From NCBI GenBank assembly GCA_046331625.1, contig JAXLQL010000002.1:124001-188000 (forward strand): 64,000 nt of DNA, given 5' to 3'. Positions 57,251 through 64,000 of the stretch are shown here, one piece after another. The translations under genes and the position numbers were made by a program. Origin of the DNA: JAXLQL01 sp046331625 (lineage in GTDB: Bacteria > Acidobacteriota > Terriglobia > Bryobacterales > Bryobacteraceae). Numbering within the stretch: position 1 is the stretch's first letter; each line of letters opens with the position of its first letter. The notes beneath the pieces were generated by a model. The model made no database searches. It saw only the letters and a program-made list of their open reading frames with translations, and was not told where the DNA came from.

Positions 57251-59744
57251 CCACCTCCAGATAGTCGAGCGTTGCGCTCTCCCCTCCGTCCGGGGTCCCC
57301 TCGACCAACACAACATCACCAGGCCGCAGAAACACGCCACTGACCACCCGCCGCGCCGACGTGGACCCATCGAGCTTCGCCGACGGCGCCTGATCCGCCG
57401 CAACCCACTGCTCGATCTGCCTGCCGTTGATCCGCACCGAGAATCGGGCTCGGCCGTTGTTCTGGTCGAAGTAGCGCACCTTCACATCGAACCACCCCGC
57501 ACTGCCGCGCCACTCGAACGATGCCTCGCACGCCCGCGCGCGGCAAGCCACGGCCTTTCCGCCAGACGCGGTTTCCCACGGAGTCACGTCCACAGGCTCG
57601 TACCCTGCGAGCTTCATCGACTCGGCTTCGACTCGCGACGGATGATTCGCCACGCGGCCCTTCGCATCCGCGATCCCCGAAGCGCGATGGAACCAGCCCG
57701 CCACTGCATCGCGCCAGAGCTCGGCTTGCCCGGCCTGATACTCGAGCTGCGCCAGGATTTCTCCGTAACGCTGTTCGTCCACGCGCCCTTGCACGCTCCG
57801 CCATTGCGTCACGAAGCGTTCTACCGCCGCCGCGCCTTCATAGTGCGAATCGTAGAGATGCTGGATCACCGTCTTGCCGGAATGCAGCCGGTGCGTGTAC
57901 GGCACGTGGTGCAGGAACAGCAGCAACTCGTCCGGCGTCGATCCGAGCGACTCCCACTTGCTCGCCACCGGCGCGCGATATTGGCCGATGAAACCGGTAC
58001 CGGTCGCAACGGTGCGATCCATGCCGGCGCCTTCGTGATCGGACCGGTGCCATTGCCCCCACCCGTTGCGCTCTGACGCCTCGACGGATACGCCGTAGTG
58101 ATTGCCCACGATGTCGGTGAGCGTCTGTAAGCCAAGCGGTCCGGTGTAGTTCTCATAGGTCCGGTACGACTGCATCTGGATCGAGCTCACGGCCGCATTC
58201 ACCGCGGCGTCGGAGCCGAAGGTCAGCCGCGTCCACTCCTCACTGATGCGCGACGCCGTCAGATCAGGGTTCCACGCCAGCCGCCCGAACGCGTAGAGGT
58301 TTGCTTGCGAGAGATGATTGCCGAGCCAGCTCTCGCTCGAGCCCACGTTCGAAACGCCCACCATGCCGCCAACCGGACGCGCGAAGACTTTGCCCGCGGC
58401 GAGCGCCTTCACCGGCGTGCCCGCGCCCTTCGCATGCAGATCGAAATCGAGCGCGTCTTTCCACATCGACGCCAGAAACACGGTGTGACGCGCTTGTCCG
58501 AAATACTCTTGCGTGATCTGCAGCTCGATCGCCTGATTGGTCTTCTCGAGCGTTCCGAACAGCGGCGAGGCCGGCTCGCGCACCTGGAAGTCGATCGGAC
58601 CATGTTTGATTTGGATGACCACGTTGTCGTCGAACTGCCCGTCGAGCGCGCGGAAGTTGTCGTCCGCGGCGCGGGCGCGGTCGTTCTTCAAGTTGCGCCA
58701 ATCCATGTGGTGGTCATAAACGAAGCCGCGATAGAAGATCGGGCCACCGTGCGGCATCAAGGCGCGTGCCACTACATTGGCGGCGTCGGCATGCGTGCGC
58801 CCATAAGCCGAGGGTCCCACGCGGCCCTCCGAATCCGCCTTCATGACGAAGCCCGCGAGATCCGGCACGGCCGCGTAGACTTCGCTCACCTTCGCCTTCC
58901 ACCACGCGATGACGCGCGGATCGAGCGGGTCGAACGAGTCGAGCCCGCCCACCGTGCGCGGACTGCCGAAATCCACCGAGATCGCCACGCGCACGCCCCA
59001 AGGCCGGAACACCGCGGCAACGCGCGCGATATCGGGGAGGAAAGTCGAGTTGAGCACGAGCGGGTCGGCGTTGACGTTGTTGATCGAGCAGCCGTTGATA
59101 CCGAGCGAGGCGAGCAGCCGGCCGTATTCGCTGACGCGCGAGAGATCTCCGCGAGCCGCCAACGCTTCCCAGAAAATGGAGCTACCGCCGTAGCCACGCT
59201 CGATGGTTCCGTTGAGGTTGTCCCAGTGATTGAGCCAGCGGATGCGGGCATAGGGAGACTGCGTTTCGTCGAGCCGCTCGAGTGGCTCACCGAGCGCGAG
59301 CTTGCGCAGTAGCGCGAACGCGCCGTAGAGCACGCCTCGATTGTCGCCGCCCGCTACGATCAGGGTCTTCGCTGCCGAACGATGTGCGAACGACTCGGGC
59401 GCGAGTTCTTCCCGAAAATGCAAACCCAGTGCTCGGATCTCGCTGGGAGTCCCGAGCACGATCGCGCCTTCGGCGGGCACAGTCGGCTCGACGCGCAGAT
59501 GCTTGCCAGTCATCGCATACACCGCGCGCAGCATCTCGTCACGCGCCGTAGTTCCGATCGCCGAGTTGCCAAGCGCCACCAGCACCGGTGGCAAGGCGGG
59601 AGCGTTCGCCAACCGCGAGTATCGCAACCAAGCGTCTCGGCCGGTTTCGGCGAACACTGCGGACGCCAGCAGCCAGCAAAGGAAGAAGGGACCGAGTCGA
59701 TGAGCCTTCAGATCACTATCATAGTCGAGTATGTTGCTGCTCAT
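57237..59744 (-). CDS. aguA: Exported alpha-glucuronidase (GH67) with C-terminal CBM-like domain
   Basis: Releases 4-O-methyl-glucuronic acid from xylan-derived oligosaccharides. About 835 residues. N-terminal signal-anchor (LGPFFLCWLLASAVFAE), the GH67 N-domain (ALGNSAIGTTARDEMLRAVY), the TIM barrel (RIRWLNHWDNLNGTIERGYG, SLGINGCSINNVNADPLVLN, IQIKHGPIDFQVREPASPLF) and C-terminal helices (HHVPYTHRLHSGKTVIQHLY). A last beta-sandwich (about 725-835: SFEWRGSAGWFDVKVRYFDQ) resembles a carbohydrate-binding module. I prefer the ATG at 59744; the frame is open to 59777. The start overlaps the divergent gene at 59731. Confidence 0.92.
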   Translation of the reverse strand: MSSNILDYDSDLKAHRLGPFFLCWLLASAVFAETGRDAWLRYSRLANAPALPPVLVALGNSAIGTTARDEMLRAVYAMTGKHLRVEPTVPAEGAIVLGTPSEIRALGLHFREELAPESFAHRSAAKTLIVAGGDNRGVLYGAFALLRKLALGEPLERLDETQSPYARIRWLNHWDNLNGTIERGYGGSSIFWEALAARGDLSRVSEYGRLLASLGINGCSINNVNADPLVLNSTFLPDIARVAAVFRPWGVRVAISVDFGSPRTVGGLDSFDPLDPRVIAWWKAKVSEVYAAVPDLAGFVMKADSEGRVGPSAYGRTHADAANVVARALMPHGGPIFYRGFVYDHHMDWRNLKNDRARAADDNFRALDGQFDDNVVIQIKHGPIDFQVREPASPLFGTLEKTNQAIELQITQEYFGQARHTVFLASMWKDALDFDLHAKGAGTPVKALAAGKVFARPVGGMVGVSNVGSSESWLGNHLSQANLYAFGRLAWNPDLTASRISEEWTRLTFGSDAAVNAAVSSIQMQSYRTYENYTGPLGLQTLTDIVGNHYGVSVEASERNGWGQWHRSDHEGAGMDRTVATGTGFIGQYRAPVASKWESLGSTPDELLLFLHHVPYTHRLHSGKTVIQHLYDSHYEGAAAVERFVTQWRSVQGRVDEQRYGEILAQLEYQAGQAELWRDAVAGWFHRASGIADAKGRVANHPSRVEAESMKLAGYEPVDVTPWETASGGKAVACRARACEASFEWRGSAGWFDVKVRYFDQNNGRARFSVRINGRQIEQWVAADQAPSAKLDGSTSARRVVSGVFLRPGDVVLVEGTPDGGESATLDYLEVDVAK

Positions 59745-61437
59745 CGCCGCGTTGGCGTGCATCGACATTCGAAGCATCGACTTCCAGACTCGCGACTATC
59801 CCGCCTTCGATCGCGGGCCGGATGATCGCCCCGCGTTTCGCATTGCTCCCCGGCAAGCCGAGAAGCCGATCCGGCTGATCGACGGCAAGCGCCGCATGCC
59901 ATTGGGCGATGACGAGCCTTATCCACTGGCCGAACTCCGATGGGTTCACTTCGGAGATGTAACCGGCCACGGTAAGCCGGAAGCGCTCGTAGCGATCGAC
60001 GCCTCAGGCGGCGGGACGCAATTCTGGGGCTCCCTGTACGTCTTCTCGTGTGTGCGCGGCAATCTACGGCTGCTCTCTTGGTTCACCACGGGCGACCGCT
60101 CCGATCGCGGTCTGATCAATGCCTTCCCTGAGCGCGGCAATTTGGTGATCGAGCTCAACGATCCCGATCGCGCGACTGCGGACTGCTGCTCGGATGGTGT
60201 TCTCCGCCAGCGATGCCGATGGCGGTTGTCAAACATCACGATCTCGGATTTCACTTTCAACGGAAACGGTGCTGTCGGCAGCACCACTCCGAACAACCTG
60301 GACATAGCTGCGAGTGCAGGCAACATTCGGATCGGCAACAACATCTTCAAAAACGCTCCTCTGAGCTCTATCGCACTGCATCCTGAGTCCGGCCAGACAC
60401 AACCGATCACTGGCGTCACCATCGAAAACAACATGTTCTTCGGGTCCCGTCGCGCGCCAATTCACATTGACTCCGGAGCGTTTGCCAACAAGGAATCGAA
60501 AGCTTGTGACGAGATGGGCAACTATGACACGGAACCTCGAATCGTACGCAACGTTACCATCAGACGGAACTTCTTCGAGGGTAACCATACGGGAGCGTTC
60601 GGGTTGAATGGTCAGAACATCTGGATCCAGGAAAATCTCATGATCAACAACTACGACTCTGGCAGCCAAGACTGCGCTGGCGGAGTCGTGGCTGTCGCCT
60701 CGTGCTCCCGTACAGTTCAGGTCTTGCGGAACCATATCTACAACGCAGGAATCGGATTCCGGACTATACTTTGCCCCGAACCGGGCAGCACCAGCAATGG
60801 GCGCAATCCGAACCAGGGCACCAACATGGTCATGGCGGGAGGGCTTGAGCTGTGGGGTCGCGACATACACGTCGAGAATAACGTAGTTCGCTATTTCCCT
60901 GATGAGGGCATCTTTGCCGGTTCCGTGAAGGACCTCTTCGTCCAAAACTACAATGTCATCGAAAACACCAGCCGCTCCTTTGTCAATCCACCGCCGAACT
61001 CCACTGATCCACAAAGCCGCAACGCCGCCGATCAAAGTGATCGGTCCGCGATCAGAGTCCTGAACAAGCAGGTAACCTGCACATGTATCAGTTCCAACCC
61101 CAACGACTGCAACCAGGCGTGCAACTGCGCCAATACTGCGGTGTTTTTCTGCCAGCACCTGTTCCGGGGAACGAACGGGGTCACGATCAATCAAAGCAAC
61201 ACTGTTCGGAACGTAGGGACCCGCTTCCAGCGCTTTGGTATCGAATTTCTCTACCGCGACAGCGAAGTCTTCGGTAATGTAACCGAGGCCGAAGCGAACA
61301 CGTATCGGAACATTTTGATTCCATCCGGTGCCAACACACTGGACCCAAATCGCGCCGGGGCCTTTTGTTACGACTTCCGAAACATCTTTGAAAACTCGAC
61401 AACGCCTCCCATCTCGGCGGCTTGCCCTACCCACTGA
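59731..61437 (+). CDS. Chimeric protein: small secreted domain fused to right-handed beta-helix
   Basis: A 568-residue frame. The first about 165 residues (signal peptide MLLLIAALACIDIRSIDFQT region; WVHFGDVTGHGKPEALVAID; LYVFSCVRGNLRLLSWFTTG; DRATADCCSDGVLRQRCRWR) look like a complete small secreted protein. From RWRLSNITISDFTFNG onward the sequence becomes a parallel beta-helix (ITGVTIENNMFFGSRRAPIH; IVRNVTIRRNFFEGNHTGAF; IWIQENLMINNYDSG; IHVENNVVRYFPDEGIFAGS) like NosD/pectate-lyase folds. The second part has lower GC and many Asn residues. An in-frame fusion through a deletion or recombination is the simplest reading. Confidence 0.72.
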   Translation: MLLLIAALACIDIRSIDFQTRDYPAFDRGPDDRPAFRIAPRQAEKPIRLIDGKRRMPLGDDEPYPLAELRWVHFGDVTGHGKPEALVAIDASGGGTQFWGSLYVFSCVRGNLRLLSWFTTGDRSDRGLINAFPERGNLVIELNDPDRATADCCSDGVLRQRCRWRLSNITISDFTFNGNGAVGSTTPNNLDIAASAGNIRIGNNIFKNAPLSSIALHPESGQTQPITGVTIENNMFFGSRRAPIHIDSGAFANKESKACDEMGNYDTEPRIVRNVTIRRNFFEGNHTGAFGLNGQNIWIQENLMINNYDSGSQDCAGGVVAVASCSRTVQVLRNHIYNAGIGFRTILCPEPGSTSNGRNPNQGTNMVMAGGLELWGRDIHVENNVVRYFPDEGIFAGSVKDLFVQNYNVIENTSRSFVNPPPNSTDPQSRNAADQSDRSAIRVLNKQVTCTCISSNPNDCNQACNCANTAVFFCQHLFRGTNGVTINQSNTVRNVGTRFQRFGIEFLYRDSEVFGNVTEAEANTYRNILIPSGANTLDPNRAGAFCYDFRNIFENSTTPPISAACPTH

Positions 61438-61453
61438 CACGAGGACCAACCGT

Positions 61454-63175
61454 ATGCGCACTATTGTAATTCTGGCGCTAACAGCCTCCACACAACTGCC
61501 CCTTTGGGGCCAACACCTGAGCGTTGCCTCCACTGCAGACGGAGCGATCGTCTTCTTTGCAAGCGCGCTTGATCAACGGCAGGCAGACCGGGTTCCCCAC
61601 GGGAAAGTGTTTAGGTGGGATGCCACGACCGGAGTGCGACTGGTGTACGAACGACCGCGGGTCGTCAGCCAAGTCAACCTTCCGCCGCCGGGATTCCGGG
61701 CCTTGAACCCGTCCTCCGTACGGGCGATCTCGGTTTCTCGAGACGGAAGCCGCATGGCGGTCACCCTTGAGGGAATTCAATGTTCCACCTTATACTCGTG
61801 CACCGAACTGGTTTCCGGCGAGCTCATTGAGGACGCGCGTGTACTTCTTCAGACCACCGGGCCTTCCCAAGTAAGCCCGAATGGCCGCTTCGTCTTCACG
61901 GTTCCATCCCTTCCGCAAGTTGCTCCAACTCTAACCGATCTCGAGGGCGAATCCAAACCGTTCTTTGGTCCGAACGCAAGATTCATAACAGCCCTCAGCC
62001 GCACGCAGGCGGTTTCCGATGACGGAACTGTCGTCTACGGCGACTCCGGTGCGCCATTCCTTGTCAGGAACGGCTTGAGGCCTACGGCCCTCAACCGCGA
62101 AGGGCTTCAGGTGATTTCGATCCTCGCGATAGACCGTAACGCCTCCCAAATCGTCGCGCAATCTGCCGCCAACATGTTTCGATCACTGTACGCCCTCGGC
62201 CCCGCCGGGGGGCTTGGCACTCCCCTCTTCGCGATCCCCGACGACGGCATCGGCATGCAACCCGTCCTCCAAGACGACGGCAAACGCGTCCTCATCGGCG
62301 TCCGCGAATTCCCCGACCTCCCCCGCCAATGGCTCGTCCTCGTCAACACCGACGGTTCCGGATCCCAGTGGCTTGGCTACCTCCCCGAAGGCTATCGCGA
62401 ATTCACCCTCTCCGGTGACGGCCGCGTCGCCTACGGTGTCACTACCTCCAACCGCATCGTTCGCATCGAAACCGAAACGGACCAACTGCGCGAAATCATT
62501 CCTGCCTCACCGTGGATGTCGCGCCTCATCGGACCCAACCGCCCGGGTTCTGAGAACCGCATTCTCGGTGGCCTGCTTGCCTCCTGCACCTTCACGCCTT
62601 CCCAGTTTCCAGCGCCCACCGAACTCGGCGGCGTCCGCGTCGAGTACGCCGGCCGCCTCATGCCGTTGCTGAAGGTCTCGCCAGACGAGATCGTCTACCA
62701 AATCCCATGGGACATGCCGGCGAAGCCCGACAATCCTCTCGTGCGTGTGCTCGTCGAAAACCCCGATAGCCCGTTCGAAGGCCCGGCCACCATGCATGAT
62801 TTCTGGATCAATCCGCTCTTCGACGAACCAGCTACGTTCCACAAAGACGGAAAACCGGTGACGTTCGACAACCGGGCGAAACCGGGCGAAGAGTTTGATG
62901 CTTTTGCAGCCGGCTTCCAGGTGCCGGGTTTGCGCACCGGTGTCCCCGCCGCTGCCAACTCGCCAAACCTCGGCGGAATGGCCTGCCAGATCGACCAACT
63001 GGCCGGCGTACCCGCACAGCCCCTCGACGTTCGCTTCTTCGGCCAGGCGCCAGGCCGCGCCGGCATGTTCAAGATCAGCATCAAGCTCCCGGACCGGTTA
63101 CCTACCACCACTCTTCCCGTTCGATGCACCCACTCGAGTGGCGAAGTCGGGACCTTCCTTCTCGCAATGCCCTGA
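61454..63175 (+). CDS. Exported propeller protein with Solibacter C-terminal domain
   Basis: A 573-residue protein starting at the ATG at 61454 (signal peptide MRTIVILALTASTQLPLWGQ). The N-terminal 350 residues contain WD40/TolB-like repeats (ISVSRDGSRMAVTLEG, QVSPNGRFVFTVPSL, AVSDDGTVVYGDSGAPFLV, FTLSGDGRVAYGVTTSNRIV). The C-terminal 200 residues match the TIGR03437 domain (ELGGVRVEYAGRLMPLLKVS, DEIVYQIPWDMPAKPDNP, FDAFAAGFQVPGLRTGVP, RFFGQAPGRAGMFKISIKLP). It begins 16 bp after the beta-helix gene, so they are probably an operon. Function unknown. Confidence 0.85.
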   Translation: MRTIVILALTASTQLPLWGQHLSVASTADGAIVFFASALDQRQADRVPHGKVFRWDATTGVRLVYERPRVVSQVNLPPPGFRALNPSSVRAISVSRDGSRMAVTLEGIQCSTLYSCTELVSGELIEDARVLLQTTGPSQVSPNGRFVFTVPSLPQVAPTLTDLEGESKPFFGPNARFITALSRTQAVSDDGTVVYGDSGAPFLVRNGLRPTALNREGLQVISILAIDRNASQIVAQSAANMFRSLYALGPAGGLGTPLFAIPDDGIGMQPVLQDDGKRVLIGVREFPDLPRQWLVLVNTDGSGSQWLGYLPEGYREFTLSGDGRVAYGVTTSNRIVRIETETDQLREIIPASPWMSRLIGPNRPGSENRILGGLLASCTFTPSQFPAPTELGGVRVEYAGRLMPLLKVSPDEIVYQIPWDMPAKPDNPLVRVLVENPDSPFEGPATMHDFWINPLFDEPATFHKDGKPVTFDNRAKPGEEFDAFAAGFQVPGLRTGVPAAANSPNLGGMACQIDQLAGVPAQPLDVRFFGQAPGRAGMFKISIKLPDRLPTTTLPVRCTHSSGEVGTFLLAMP

Positions 63176-63176
63176 C

Positions 63177-63724
63177 CGCCGGCATGCCGGTCACGAGTCG
63201 TTTCGATTTTTCTCAATCCCCGCAACCCGATCTCTTTCCGCGACATACGCGTTGCGCACCCTCTCGCGATTTTGCGTGACCCCCTTGACAGGAAGCCATC
63301 CTGAAACCGAGTAGGGGCGATCTCCGCCCAACCGAATTTCATCAAGGAAGGAAGGGGCCGCAATGCCCGTTCGCAAAACCGCCGTCGCACCGCGCGAAGA
63401 ATCGGATTCTGCCAAACGAAGCCAATCCCGATTCACCAGCAGGAGCGGAGAATCCGCGCTGGAAAGAACGAACCCAACTGCCAACGCACGATCAATCCAT
63501 ACATCGTCGGGCGGCGAAAAACGAACCGACAGCCCCGTTCACTCCCGCCCGCCATCGCCGTCGCGGTACGTCGACTGGGATTCTGCCAAACGAAGCCAAT
63601 CCCGATTCACCAGCGAGGAGCGGCCGCGCTGGAAAGAACGAACCCAACGTCCCACCCACGATCAATCCATACAACGTCGAGCGGCGAAAACGAACCCACA
63701 ACCCCTGCGTTTCGAGCGCCGACG
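63177..63724. other. Non-coding stretch dominated by a direct repeat
   Basis: No gene is supported here. Apart from the two-copy direct repeat (63404-63527 and 63578-63696) the sequence holds the 3' end of the TIGR03437 gene and the downstream flank of the partial gene at the right edge. Long open frames on both strands are low-complexity shadows. Confidence 0.5.
63404..63696. repeat. Two-copy direct repeat of about 120 bp
   Basis: Unit 1 (63404-63527) and unit 2 (63578-63696) share GGATTCTGCCAAACGAAGCC, CGCTGGAAAGAACGAACCCA, ACGATCAATCCATACA and a GCGGCGAAAA end, with small indels between. They are separated by 50 bp. Function unknown; the units may be copies of a genome-wide repeat. Confidence 0.85.
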
Positions 63725-64000
63725 TCACCGCTTCGGCGCGACCCGACCCCCATTCCACGTGTCCGGCTTCGGCGTATCCGGCGGCCAGTATCCCTTCGGA
63801 TCTTCCTTCCACGGCTTCCCGCACACGCTCGAAATCACGCTCCACTCCGCCGCCCCCAGGTTCACATCCGGATGGAAAATGAACCGCTTCAACCCAGCCC
63901 GGTGCGACTCCGTCAAGATATGATGCAAATCCCGCGCCGGCATCGGATCCCCAGCGTGCGGATTGCGACCCGTCGACACCCACGCAATCACCTTGTCCGG
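63725..64000 (-). CDS. C-terminal part of an unidentified protein (runs off the right edge)
   Basis: The frame is open to the window edge and ends at 63725. The visible 91 residues include VIAWVSTGRNPHAGDPMPAR, DLHHILTESHRAGLKRFIFH, PDVNLGAAEWSVISSVCGKP and WKEDPKGYWPPDTPKPDTWN. An ATG at 63991 exists, but the preceding codons are equally coding-like, so it is unlikely to be the real start. I do not recognise the family. The motif HPDVNLGAAEWSVIS may be the end of a larger secreted hydrolase-type protein. Confidence 0.6.
   Translation of the reverse strand, partial: PDKVIAWVSTGRNPHAGDPMPARDLHHILTESHRAGLKRFIFHPDVNLGAAEWSVISSVCGKPWKEDPKGYWPPDTPKPDTWNGGRVAPKR

Overview
The window is a high-GC (roughly 60-65% by eye) bacterial chromosome segment, most probably from an acidobacterium of the Bryobacterales/Solibacterales ('Candidatus Solibacter' relatives). 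The evidence is two genes ending in the Solibacter-type C-terminal domain (TIGR03437), a very long Oar-like TonB-dependent receptor with an N-terminal carboxypeptidase-regulatory fold, an ECF sigma factor next to a Ser/Thr kinase fused to a TolB-like propeller, and many secreted sugar dehydrogenases and hydrolases. No tRNA, rRNA or CRISPR array was seen.

Layout. 1-16 kb: secreted hydrolases (amidohydrolase, CehA/McbA-like PHP protein, sulfatase, GSDH-type sugar dehydrogenase, alpha/beta hydrolase), pdxH, a YkgJ cysteine-cluster protein, a TMEM175 channel and a TonB receptor. 14-19 kb: a co-directional run accA - small membrane protein - apbE - hemE - hemG, partly translationally coupled. 19-27 kb: garD, a nonsense-broken ankyrin gene, a cytochrome P460/HxlR divergent pair, a coupled DUF355 - epimerase - DapA-like - metY run, and an orphan HicB. 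27-31.6 kb: a co-directional cluster HU - degenerate response regulator - B12/radical SAM protein - ATP-grasp - methyltransferase. 31.7-39.6 kb: ECF sigma factor plus kinase, SDR protein, a LytS/LytTR two-component pair, a small secreted protein and a PfpI protein. 39.9-45.4 kb: degraded accessory region with an IS91-like element, remnants of a receiver-domain gene and low-confidence cysteine-rich and propeller fragments. 45.4-64 kb: holin-like membrane protein, exported HpcH aldolase, a frameshifted TonB receptor, two tandem multi-domain sugar dehydrogenases, enoyl-CoA hydratase, alpha-glucuronidase, a chimeric beta-helix protein and a TIGR03437 protein. A partial gene runs off the right edge.

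The most important reading is at 29.2-30.6 kb. The apparent stop codon of the radical SAM gene is a UGA in the context Cys-UGA-Ala-Glu-Pro. Translating through it gives a CUAEP tail, the hallmark of a radical SAM selenoprotein family, followed by a possible SECIS hairpin and a real TAG stop that overlaps the start of the ATP-grasp gene. The conventional annotation would truncate this selenoprotein.

Other window-wide themes are a five-copy interspersed element made of two tandem TTCA-loop hairpins, one copy of which supplies the stop codon of a gene; a recurring TATAAT-like hexamer exactly 6 nt before start codons, suggesting leaderless mRNAs; and several genes broken by frameshifts or nonsense codons.
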